NCBI GenBank assembly: GCA_038093975.1
Contig: JBBPTG010000047.1
Span: forward strand, 104,597-168,596
Reading direction: 5' to 3'
DNA length: 64,000 nt
Source: Chalciporus piperatus
Lineage: Eukaryota > Basidiomycota > Agaricomycetes > Boletales > Boletaceae
Positions 37,910-48,886 of this stretch are shown in pieces. The notes beneath the pieces were generated by a model that was not told where the DNA came from, ran no database searches, and saw only the letters and a list, made by a program, of their open reading frames with translations. The position numbers and the translations under genes were made by a program. Within the stretch, counting starts at the first letter, position 1, and the number at the start of each line of letters is the position of its first letter.

Positions 37910-38523
37910 GATGCATTTGGACGGTGTTTCGAGTCTTGTCACCGATCCAATATACAGTGGAACGCGCCGGCCAGTCGAATCTTGCATATTCTCATCCCAA
38001 TGAAGCCTCGAGGCTGCCTCGTTCGAATGGCATCATGTGGCTGGGATTCGGTGATCCTCGTGCTTGACGATCTGCTGTGGATGAATGAGATCACATTCAT
38101 TGCGCCCAATGTCACCCATCACGGTCACCTACCAGTTGTAGACAGATGAAGTGGTGAGATGATGACATGGCACGCAGCTTCCAATCACACATACCTGTTC
38201 ACGAATGGTTCTTGCCCAGTGAGGTTCAATCCAGTCAAGTCGTAGTACGTGGGTCTGCGTGGGGATGATTGGACATGCACGATTCTCTTAGAAGTAGGAA
38301 GTCGACCGGTGTGGTCACAGGTTAACACTGGCACGAACGTACAACGTTCAATATGGATCGGAATATCATAAAGAGAACACGAAATTCACAGTCACGCTGC
38401 CACTACGTATTGTAAGGGATATTATTCGCCCCAAATCTAACGTTATGGAGTCACTGGCAAGGCGTAGCCCGACGATCGACTTCAATCGATATCTCTTGCT
38501 GGCAGTAGTAACATAGGATGGGT
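37910..38523. other. Intergenic, nothing recognised
   Basis: Promoter side of GTPase C and 3' flank of GTPase B. No other feature seen. Confidence 0.45.
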
Positions 38524-39697
38524 TCAAGCTTGCGGACGATCCAGCTTAATGGCATGCTGCGAACGTCAGGTTAGAACGGTCACGACTTGGAGGTGCATGG
38601 CGACATGGGTAGTACGTCAGGGAACTCACTGCCCGGGACTTTCGTCCAAAGAGCCAGAGGATAATGCGCCTACTGAGTGGTATCTTCATGGCTTGTATCT
38701 CCTCGAACGTTTTCTGGAGCTGGTCGTCTATTCTATCGTATTCCTCCCGCAAGCTCCTCGCTAGAGATGGGTTGTTTTCTCGCGAGGCATCGGCTGCGAG
38801 TTGCCTCAGTGTCTCCTTCTGCTGCGCAAGCAACTCCTGGAATCGAGAATACAAAGCCTTCCCAGCTTCTGTCTCGTTCAACCGCTTCTTTTGATCGACA
38901 AGTTCTTCCTGGAGGAGTAGAGCTTCGCCCCCGCCACTGAGACCCATGAGCTCGCTCACGATTCCCCAAGCGGAATGGGAAGTATTTTCGAACCGTCCAA
39001 CGATCGCACCCGCCTTTATCAACTCGGCCCAGAATTCGTTTTTGAGCTGTGCTTCTCTCTCTTCTGCCGTTCTGTGGTCTCTTACAGCGTCCCACATTGT
39101 CGTCACCAAGCGCACTCGACGTGCAGCTGTGTCGCCGCACACGCGGCCAAACATCCGAAGATTTTTGAGAGCGGAACCAGTCATCCGATTGTCGGTGATT
39201 CGATGGAGGTAGATCAGGCCATCGAGTGTGGCGCCAGATTTGTACCTATGAATGTGACAATGTTAGGGTGGGGTGTTATGGGAGCGTTCGGCTGCTACGT
39301 ACTCCTTTTTGAGCCAGTCAGCGACTAGCATCAAGATCTCGGAATCCGTCCGATCGGTATCGTCGAATCCAGGGGTGTCGACACAGACAAGTCGTTGACC
39401 GTTGCGTTCTACAGTGTATGCGGTGACACCTTGCGTATCGGACCGGAGTTTGCCAGCTGAACGCTGCTCCGTTCTCCCGACGATGGTGTTAATGAACTGA
39501 TATTAGTGATCATTGTCCGTGTCAGCAGGAGCAGCCAGCATTCAAGGCTTAGGAGGCTTCACTTGCATTGGTCTTCCCGGATCCGGTTGGTCCCATGACG
39601 CTGTTAGCAGACATTCAGTGGTGATCGTAGCACTTGAGTGATAGACCTACGCAACGAGGATGTCGTCATCATGGCCTTTGTAGCTGCCGTTTGCCAT
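38524..39697 (-). CDS. AIG1-like GTPase with C-terminal coiled coil (GTPase B, intact)
   Basis: MANGSYKGHDDDILVA at 39697 leads to the P-loop VMGPTGSGKTN. A GC-AG intron (39497-39566, donor GCAAGT) follows, then FINTIVGRTEQRS, the G3 VDTPGFDDTDRTD, YLHRITDNRMTG and the G4-like LVTTMWDAVRD. The coiled coil (LYSRFQELLAQQKETLRQLA) ends in PLSRRIILWLFGRKSRA, a basic-hydrophobic tail; a small last exon to the stop at 38524 is likely, while an unspliced message would stop at 38546. It is the intact sister of the pseudogene 6.4 kb away. Biochemistry is inferred from the family: GTP-dependent assembly on membranes. Confidence 0.82.
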
Positions 39698-40932
39698 GGT
39701 GTCGAGGATGGGGTTGTCGCTGGGGCTGGGAGGGGCTGAGAGGGTGAGACACCAACTCTGTCCCCGCTCCTTTGGGGGTCCTACCACGTGTGTGCGTGCC
39801 CTAGCTTCAACACAGGTTTATCGAGAGTCCGAGCAGATATCATTCCCATATTGAGTTTGCCAGCTGATTGAACTTGCGAATGCGTATAATGTATTTACAT
39901 AACATGGAGCCAAAGTGCCCGAGACCAAAGTTCATGAGACCGTTGGACGTGTTCGGGTAAAGATGTCGGTGCAGAGAGACTGTGAGTTTTGACAGGGAAT
40001 ACAATGGTTTGACCACAGATTAGCATGCGGCCGACATCCATTCGAGCTAGGTCGCTTCTACTGATGGACTCGAGTATTGCTAAGTACCATTGTCGGAACA
40101 TGCTCCGGCGCGGCTCACGTTTGATTCGACGCAAGTGCGGCTGGCGAAACGTGGCAGGCGAAGTTGTCCGCCAAGGAAGAGCAGCAGCGCGGTGGAATCA
40201 GGATTATCAGCAGCTGTGCCCAGCAAGCAGCTTACCATGAGGCGTAGAGTTGATCGATGGAATGGCGTAAAATCGAGCCTCGTGGAGAATTCGCGAATCG
40301 TGATGCAGTCTAAATACACGTGAGCTTTCAGCAAGAGACCATATGAATTCCTCGAGTTGATATGCCAATCTTGGAATTAGGTTTCTCGGACAATGCACCT
40401 GATGCAGGCTGATGGGTAGGTGCCTGCGGGAGACTAGCTGATGGGGTGAGTCCAGGGTTAGAATAGCACTGAGCATAGTTAAGAGGAATGCGGTCACACG
40501 TGCTTCAAAGCGATAATTTCGGTTTCAGGCAGAGTGCCAATCATGGCAACAGCCACCCTCACTTTGCACTGGCAGACACGACACGGCTTTGATGTATTGA
40601 ATTGAACGACCAGCTTGCCTCATTCGATCCCAGCCTATCCCAGCTCGGCCAAGATCAAGCTTTTCATCAAACTTTCATGTTCTCTGGCCATGGGTGCACT
40701 GTGGAGCTATCATGGGGGTGGATACGGATTCCGGCTGGTGACTGCGAGTGGCCGTACTGCTCGGTGGATACGCGCGTAGGCTGTTCATTACCGATAATCT
40801 TGGAAGCGCTCAGTTGTCGCATTTTCCAGGGTCTCAGCGCTCGAGCGGAGTATACCCCATGGCCCTCTGTGTAGGTCAAAGGACGTCGATTCTCCGTGCT
40901 AGTTTTCAGCTTTGTCTTCGTTTTCGTCCACC
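39698..40932. other. Divergent upstream region of GTPases B and F
   Basis: Two adjacent minus-strand frames (40207-40497 and 39895-40134) look protein-like but match no family I recognise and have no clear start or splice links. They may be a relic. Promoters for the divergent GTPase genes must lie here. Confidence 0.35.
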
Positions 40933-43035
40933 ATGATAGGAAACCAGAACACAGATTCTGGATCAAGCACGGTTCCATCATCTAGCGCCCTAGTAGACGC
41001 CATCAATCCAGGTTCAATACTGGTGACGAAGGCTTCTGGGTGCACCTTTGTCTCCGAACCACTGGACTCAACCCTCTTCCCCTTCCGAGCACTCGATCTT
41101 TCGGCATCAAATCACCCAGATAGTACTCAAAGCCATCCCAAAGACAACATCGATGGTCTCCTATCAGGGAACTATCACCTTGACGAAAAGGACATCATTA
41201 TTGCGTATGTATTCCGAAACCCACACCCTAATTCATTTCTCACGCATTCCCTCAGGGTTATGGGACCCACAGGGGCGGGAAAGAGCTCGGTGTGTTCCTC
41301 GGTGTGAGACACCATACGAGACTGAAATGTTTACAGTTTGTGAACACCGCAGCTGGGCGCACAGAGGTTGCGATCGGCTATGACCTGACGTCCCATACAA
41401 GAGGGGTTCAGCCTGTCCGGTGTCTTCGTCCTGACGGCCTTAGAAATGTTGTCTTGATAGACACCCCCGGCTTCGATGATACCCACCTCTCTGATACGCA
41501 AATTTTGAGAGTTATTGCCCATTGGCTCAAGGAAACGTGAGTTGAGAGGTGGGCGTGAAATTTTGACTTACTCAAGATTCGCAGATATCAGAACAACATC
41601 AAGCTAGACGGTATTCTCTACCTTCACCGAATTTCAGATAACAGGTTAGGTGGGACCACTTTGAGGAATTTGTCCGTATTCAAGGACCTGTGCGGCGATG
41701 ACGGCCTGAAGAACGTCATACTCGTCACTACAATGTGGGATGAAATCGACGGCGATGAGGTTGGAACAAAGAGGGAGGAGGAGCTACTGTCGAACTTTTG
41801 GAAGGAAATGATCCGCTTGGGCTCGCGAACCCATCGCTTTGCGGGCGATCACAAATCTGCATGGGAGACCATCAGACATCTGGAGTTCCGTGGATCTCGC
41901 GAGAGTCGAACGCCACTGCAGATCCAAAGAGAGATGGTCGACCGCGGTTTACCGCTTCACGAAACGACGGCTGCGAAAACTTTGCTCCGTTTCCTCAAGC
42001 AGCTTATTTCCGAGTTTAACAGGGCCTGGAAAAGGATTCGCAACAAGGCTCCCAAATCAACAGGTACCAAGAAGGGATCGGATGGCATCGGGAGAAGTCT
42101 CCCTCTTCGCAGGTTCCCCACAACCAGATCAACGTCTTCCGTGACAAGCCGATCCGACGTTTCGACCACGGGATCCCTAACCACTACATCAAGTGGTTCG
42201 GCGGAAGCCACTACCCCTGGTACCGTCTCGAGTGGGTGTAGTGCTTTGAATCGCCAAGATACCCTTGTGGCAGTAGTCAACGGCCTTCGGATTGCATACC
42301 AGATGGCAGATCTGACATCCGTCCCCGGTCTCAAAGGCGCGATTGGAACAATGTTGCAGATAACTCAGATGATTCAGGTAAGCATTCTTAAGTCGTCAAT
42401 CAGACCCTTAGCTCAAATGGTCTCCAGGGAATGGGCGGTGTACATCATGCGATCAATCAGGTGGTTGAGAATGCAGGATGGCTTCTCCAGGAGATCGCAG
42501 ACTATACAACGACGTCCAAGCTGTCGAAGGATATGAGGAGAGCGTTCAACTCTTTTCAAAAGTAAGTCCATTTGCATGAGGGACACGGAGCAGCATCACT
42601 GGTATTTACATCAACTGCAGGGAACTTGAACACCTTCGAAACGTCGTGGACAAAATATCGAATAGGGGTCGTGTCGCTCGTTTCTTCCTTTACAATGCAG
42701 ACCTCAGCGCAATCACAGAGTGCGCCAATACAATCAGACTTGTCTACGATAAGCTTGAGGTACGATCACCCCAACTTACCAATCTAATCTCGCTGAAGCG
42801 CCGAACAGGTTAAGCTTGCCCTGGATAATCATCAGGCCATCGCACGTCTCCAAGTACAGCTAACGGAGCTAGGCTCTGGGACGATATTGGTGTGTTTGTC
42901 CTTGGGAATGACTTACACGACCTTTCCTGATCTACCTATCAGCGACAATGCCAATGCGGGATGGCTTACGTGCAAGGCGAAGGCGAAGGATCCCCAAGGG
43001 GACGGCCACGGGGCAATAGCGATGGATATGATTGA
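40933..43035 (+). CDS. AIG1-like GTPase fused to an MLKL/HeLo-like helical domain (GTPase F)
   Basis: The first four exons (40933-41204, 41256-41289, 41337-41536, 41585-42377) sum to exactly 433 codons. Residues 1-91 are Ser/Thr-rich. The G domain has VMGPTGAGKSS, VVLIDTPGFDDTH, YLHRISDNRLGG and ILVTTMWDEID. Where the sister genes have a coiled coil, this protein has a Ser/Thr linker. From about residue 389 on come amphipathic helices (VVNGLRIAYQMADLTSVPGL, GTMLQITQMIQ, then NQVVENAGWLLQEIADYTTT, FQKELEHLRNVVDKISN, FLYNADLSAITECANTIRLV). The order and spacing resemble the N-terminal four-helix bundle of MLKL and fungal HeLo-type death effectors. It ends in a Gly/Arg-rich tail at 43035. The fusion suggests a GTPase switch controlling a membrane-acting bundle; that is inference. 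Confidence 0.75.
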
Positions 43036-43248
43036 TTGTGATTTGGTTAATGCAGGGCTGTGCCCTGACGGGGTTCCAAGCGCCAGTATGAATTCATGAC
43101 GGTCTACCACATATTCCACGTTACAGGCTGTATCGTAGCTAGTTCTGTAACTAGCTGCAATTTGTAATGCATCAGAACATACAAGGATGCGAACCATCAA
43201 CTTGAAGAGTGCTACAGTAACGTCGAAAGTAATTTCCTTGGGGTTTCC

Positions 43249-44143
43249 TCATGTTGCATCGTCTGACCCAGGCTTGAAAAGCTCTTCAACTACGCTCCAT
43301 GCCACTTCGGGGTTTCCCTCAAAGCGCTCGGGGTGAAGCGAAGGCTGCCATCGGGAAGCCAGGCTCGGTTTCAGTGAATTCAGCATGTCGCAGAGTTTCG
43401 ACCCGCGCTCTGCGATTGTGGATTCAGACACTTTTCCCGTAGTAGTGTCATAAGTGGGAACGACGCAGAGCCTCCTCGGAAACGTTATGACACCTTGTGG
43501 AAAGGTAGCGGCAAATGCATCAAGGTGCCTTTGAATGGACACCATATAAGCAGGGTCTGATTCAACTCTATGCAAGTAGATGGTGCCGGCAAGCCGAGGC
43601 TTGTATCTAAGACACTGTCAACCCCACCCCAACGCGCGAGTTACAGGAGGCTTACCGCGTCTGTCTGAACCAGGTTTGCATTGCACCTTCAGCATCAAGA
43701 TGGTCGCATTCTGTGAGGAAGGATGGAGTGTCTACAAACACCACGCCCGTTACTCGGACGTCCAGATCCTTCTTCGCCTCGTCAGTGAGTTCGCACCGAA
43801 TGGCCTGAGCTTCCCCGGTATATGGATGGTATTCTCTGCTGACTTTGACGAGATCACTCCTAGTTGCTTCCCGGATGAACTGAGAAGATATCGGCACCAG
43901 TCTGCGTCCGTGGTAATGAGACATGAACCTACCCAACTCTTTCCAGATCCCGTAGGCCCCACAACACTGGTTGAATAACTCGTCGTCAGGGACACACAGG
44001 AACCGAAACTGCGGGAAAACGCACAATATCACGATATCATCCTCAGAAATGTTTTCGGTGGGTGCAGAGGAGCCATGCTTGATTTTCTTCCACAGCTCGG
44101 CAAGCAATTTGGATACATTGGGCACCTTGGATACGTTGGGCAT
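43249..44143 (-). CDS. Short AIG1-like GTPase (GTPase G)
   Basis: MPNVSKVPNVSK at 44143 carries a small duplicated PNVSK unit, then EDDIVIL splices into VVGPTGSGKSW and FIREATRSDLVKVSREY. The G3 motif is VFVDTPSF instead of DTPGF, and the G4 position reads VVPTYD. GTIYLHRVESDP marks the family segment. No coiled coil or effector domain follows; the protein ends WSVVEELFKPGSDDAT. Four exons of a consistent frame suggest an intact gene of about 240 residues. It is closest to GTPase H. Confidence 0.75.
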
Positions 44144-44781
44144 CTTGGGTATGGCCTGGGAGGACTTCCGGGTCAGGGGTCGGAATTCACTGTGCAGGCT
44201 GTGGGCTCGGGGAGAAGGCGACTAAGCAATTAGCTTCAGTGCCTGTGAGCTCAAGCCAACCGCAAGCTGCGCACCCCATTCCTCATCGTGCTTGCTGTTT
44301 GTCGGGGGTTCGATCAGACACCTAGCGATTGATTATCAATGGATAAGGTCTAGAACAAGCCGGGAAGGCGGTGTACTGGCGGACTTGAATCACCCCACCC
44401 TGTGCGAAGTCTAGGCAGAGACAGTGAGCTCACCCATTTCAGGTTGGGACTGATGTCAACACCTGTCTGAGTCTGTGTTACGGATTCCATGTGAAGCGGC
44501 TGGTGTCGAATGGAAAGCTTAGTGATTTCTGCTCCTCGGACTCTCCAAGTTGTTTCAGATTCATGATATCAAGTAATATAGCGCGTGCATAATCTACGTA
44601 GACACGACCAGTAGTACAAGCTTACACTCAGGTTCTGCGACATTATGGTCGTTCAGATCTATGTACAGTGCACAATCAGCATTCTGAATTTATATCAGTC
44701 AGAAGACCTCCGTCAGCTCAACGAAACGGTATGTACCTTTGTGAGAACCTCGTAGCACTCATTACTACAGTAACAGCTTGC
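44144..44781. other. Intergenic, nothing recognised
   Basis: Between two GTPase genes on the same strand. No gene recognised. Confidence 0.45.
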
Positions 44782-45665
44782 TCAACGAGCCGGCTGTGGC
44801 TGTGGTGGTACGAAGAGTGCCTCCACAGCCTGCCAAGCTATCTCTTGTTCTTGTTCGAAAAGGTTGGGATGCAGGGAAGCCTGCCATCTGAATCGGCGGT
44901 TCGGGGAAAGCGAGTTTAGCTGGCCAAGAAATTTCTCCACGTGGTCTGTGATTTTTTCTTCAGCAAGCGATACACTGTTACGGTCATGCAAGAGGACGGC
45001 GTGTAATCGCTGAGGTAGAGGCATGAATTGCTGCGGGAAAGTTCTGGCGAAAGCATCGAGGTGCTTCTTCACAGGTTCAAGTTCAGGATTTTTTTCGACT
45101 GAATGCATGTAAATGGTCCCGACAAGAGTAGACTTCGATCTAGCAGTCTGTCGGTCTGATATTGCATCCAAGCCAGAGAAGTCTTACTTTGATTTGGTCA
45201 GCCAAGATTCCATCTCTTTCTCCGCACCATCTTTGGGGACTCCAGTTTCAAAGGAAGGCGTATCTACGAAGACAATATGTGTCGGTGGCTTTGGGACCGA
45301 GACCTGAATAAAAATGCGCTTCGCATCATCGCTGAGCTCGCATCTGATCGCCTGCACTGTTTCCGTTTCCGGGTGAAGGCTTTGACTAGTCCTGACGAGG
45401 CCACTCGTCTTTGTCGCGTTTTTGATGAACTAGGACAATATTGGAGTACAATCTTAGTTACGACGAGGGAGACGTACCCAGCTCTTCCCGCTTCCAGAAG
45501 GGCCCACTACGCTTTTTGACAGAGCATACGTCAGTGTCGAGCGCAAAGCTTGAATAATGACCGAATAGAGAGAGAGACGCACAATACTACGATGTCGTCG
45601 TCGAGCAGGCGAAAGGTTGACGTGAACGATCCCTTGAACCAATTGAGCGGGTTCCATCCTGGCAT
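44782..45665 (-). CDS. Short AIG1-like GTPase (GTPase H)
   Basis: MPGWNPLNWFKGSFTSTFRL at 45665 runs into LLDDDIVV, an intron, the P-loop VVGPSGSGKSW, another intron, then FIKNATKTSGLV and VQAIRCELSDDAKR. The G3 is VFVDTPSF, the family segment GTIYMHSVEKNP, and the G4 position AVLLHD. The end is WQAVEALFVPPQPQPAR at 44782. Like G it lacks the coiled-coil tail, so G and H form a separate subfamily. The frame is intact across four exons. Confidence 0.77.
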
Positions 45666-46442
45666 GTCTCTGGATTACGTCGTAAATAGCGACTAAGGAG
45701 TGGAGATGGAGCTGGGGATGGTCAAAGAGACTGTTACTGTTCCCTGTATGCTGTATGCTGTACACAACTGTACGCTTTGCACTTTGCAGCGACGTCCGTC
45801 TGACCATACCCCAACCCAGCCGTATGTTTAATAATAGTCTGTTTTGGCAAGTATATCAGGAACTCGTTCAGACGGCGCATGGACTGAGAGATTTATCATG
45901 ATCATAACTCTGAGATACTTAAGTGGTGCCTTCCGTGCAAACACACTCTTCGCTCTTCTGCCAGACAGGCCACTGGATTGTTAAGCAGCCCTGGAGTACT
46001 GATGTAAGTATACAACAAAAATCCACATCGATGCATGATACGATCCTGATAGAAGCCGCACCTTGCGAGGTATGAATTACTCAAGGCTGCATCATGTTTG
46101 CCTCGGGGTAACTTTCTCACCACAGCTTTTGAACCCCGGTAACATTCCCTGTGCTACCTCTTTCGTCATTATAATTATGTCCATGCAGTCCAAGAGCATG
46201 CATTTCTAATCTCCTCCAACGGGAAGGCACATCATTCAGAACACGAGGCGCCATCGAGGGTTACATGGTCCCTCGAATGTCACACTCGGTATCATGATGG
46301 AATTCCTGCCCTAGGAAAATGCCGTGCGCCTGTCCTTCAGCCAGCCAGCTGTATACAGAGGGGTTGCATAATTGTAAGTTTGAGCTGCAGCTCTCGGCCA
46401 TGCCTCTTTGTTTAACTTCCCTTAGCTTTGATACGAAAAACG
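45666..46442. other. Divergent promoter region of GTPases H and J
   Basis: Contains a short TGTATGC tandem (about 45749-45764) and no recognised gene. Confidence 0.45.
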
Positions 46443-48636
46443 ATGCCCATACCAGTTACGCTTGCTCTATTTGACTTTCCCACTAATGTAACCAACATGT
46501 ATCAGGCGCATCCTTCCTCCAGCACGGCAAACTTGATTTCCGGTCAGAACAGGAAAGATACAGAGCAGAGCGAAACATCACCGAGGAAAACTGAAGCACA
46601 CCAAAACGCATCCCAGGGGGTTAAATCAGAGGGCCACAAGCCTGGAGATACAGCATCAGTCAGTGACGCTCCCTCTTATTCGACAGCTGTTTCCGACGCG
46701 GAGGGGAAGACAATGGTGGTTAGTTCGCCTCATCGCTCCTCCCACTCGGGTTCCGGTCATGAGCCTCAGTGTGAAGGTGCAAAGTCGACTTCCGATAACA
46801 ACCATCAGCATCAAGGACAAGCAAAATCTCAAATCGCGACAGCAGTCCGATCTCAGGTGGTCGATGTAGTGGCACATAAGGCGGCAGGAAACACGACGGC
46901 GGTTAGTGATGTTTCCTATCATGCCTTACACCCATCGGTGAATCGCGGTTTAACATTGACCAGGTGGAAGATTCCTCCATTACGCCACAGACGACTTCCA
47001 GCCAAAATTCACGACAACCACCCCAAGATCAATTAGTGGCAGCCAACGCAGCTATCCACAAGGCGAAAGGGAAGACAGCCGCAGTTAGTAACGTTACCTA
47101 CTATTCGCCATTGCCATTAACTCACTCCAATTCGATTTTTATCAGTTGCGCACTGCATCCAGCATCGCGACGTTGACTTTCGAGCCACCAGCGCAGCCTG
47201 ATCAGGGAGCCAACCATGAGACGGTTAGGAAGACAACGATAGTTAGTGACGTCTTCATTCCAGTATAACTTATTTAACGGTCATTAGGTAGATCCTTCAT
47301 CCGGTGGTCAAAAGTCTCACCGTAGAGTGAAAAAGGGGACGATCGACGAACAAAAGGCCGCAGGGAGAACAATAGTTAGTGAGGTTTCCCGTCATTCACC
47401 CCCTCTCATCAATACGTACCAGTTCAACTTCAACGGTTCGCAGGGGCAGATTCTTTCCCACAAGACAAAGTCGGCTGCGAGCTCTTTCTTTCGGAAGATT
47501 GGGCTAGGAGGGAAAGAAGAAACTAACCAAGAACCAGTGCAAACTGTCCAAGTGGAATCCTCCGCAACGCAAGAGCAGCCGCATGCGGTGAGCATCGAGG
47601 ATCTGACTGTAGGTGATGTTGTGATAGCGTGAGTAATACGAACAACCCTGTTCGTCAGGTTACTGATCATCCCTCAGTGTAATGGGCCCAACGGGCTCCG
47701 GAAAGAGCACTGTGAGACGAGCAAAAAAGTCTGAAAACTGGTGCTCATATCTCCTTAGCTCATAGGCTCTGCTAGCGGTATTGGTAGTCAAGGAATAGGT
47801 CATTCACTGCGATCGTTTACAAGCGAAGTCACCGCAGTGAGATTTCACGATCCTGAAAGCGGGCTACCAGTGGTACTGGTGGACACTCCTGGCTTCGACG
47901 ACACGTCAAAACCCGATCTTGATATCTTGGATATGATCTCTGAATGGCTCAACTCAAGGTTGGCTCCATTCATAAACGATTTGCAACTTTTACCTCAGCT
48001 TTTGTTCCTAGTTACAAACAGGATAAACTTCTCTCCGGTATCTTGTACCTTCACCGGATAACGGACAATCGTATGGCCGGCACACCGTTGAAGAATCTCA
48101 GAGTGTTTCAGAAATTGTGCGGGAAAGATGCCTTAGGCAAGGTATTCCTTACGACGACAATGTGGGATGAAGTTCATTCAGAAGTGGGCTCGAAGAGGCT
48201 CGAAGAGCTCAAGGCAGAGTACTGGCGTGGAATGCTTCGTCAGGGAGCACAGATCGTTCAGTGCAGGAACGACGACAACGACGAATCGGCGAAGAAGCTT
48301 ATCCGACTTATAGTGGGCCAGGAAAGCGCGGCGCGCAAAGTTCAACTTCAACAAGAAATGGGCGACTTACACAAGGAACTGAAGGAAACAGAAGCTGGAC
48401 AAGAGTTGTATTCCAATCTGGAAAGGTTAGTCGAGAAGCAAATGGTCCTTTTACGGAGGATCAGCGCGGAGAGGAAAGCGGCGTCGGATGGTAGCGAGTT
48501 GGTGGAACTTCAGAGGGAATATGACGAATTGCGGGCGCAGGTGGATGACAAGCTGCGGCAAATGCAACAGTTGAAGTTGTCGTTGACGAAGCGAGCTTTC
48601 CGTTTCTTAGGCTCCTTGGGTGGTAGCTCGGAGTGA
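46443..48636 (+). CDS. AIG1-like GTPase with repeated-exon N-terminal region (GTPase J)
   Basis: The start is at ATG 46443 or 46498. The first 1.2 kb is a chain of phase-0 exons, each ending in a motif like (A/E)xGKTxV, directly followed by introns beginning GTTAGTGAxGTTTCC: donors at about 46719, 46902, 47084, 47240 and 47375. The exons encode disordered, Gln/Ser/Thr/His-rich sequence. After FFRKIGLGGKEE and EDLTVGDVVIA comes the G domain: VMGPTGSGKST, VLVDTPGFDDTSK, LYLHRITDNRMAGTP and FLTTTMWDEVH. A coiled coil (LYSNLERLVEKQMVLLRRIS) ends in LSLTKRAFRFLGSLGG at 48636; a further small 3' exon is possible via the GTGAGT at the stop. The GTPase half is intact. The N-terminal half looks like recent cassette duplication. 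Confidence 0.75.
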
Positions 48637-48886
48637 GTAGTTTGTTGTAATCATTTCCATATCCTTTCACCCTTCGCGATCTATGAATCATCCCTGTCGA
48701 ATATTGTACAGGGAATCCTTCTCGTCGCTGCCAGTGAAGGCAGATAATCTACGTGCTTCAACTTGATTTCGATTGAACTACTTGAAAAATTTACATGCAT
48801 TGAATATTTTGCGAGTTGATCGATCATGGTGACCCAAATCTACCCTCTTGTCCATCCACTTGTCCGTATTCGTGTTGATGTCGAGT

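Noticed and set aside
46700..47400. Repeated VSDVSYHS-like peptide as an amyloid signalling motif
   Set aside because: Those residues come from intron starts (GTTAGTGA...); splicing at the GTTAGT donors removes them.
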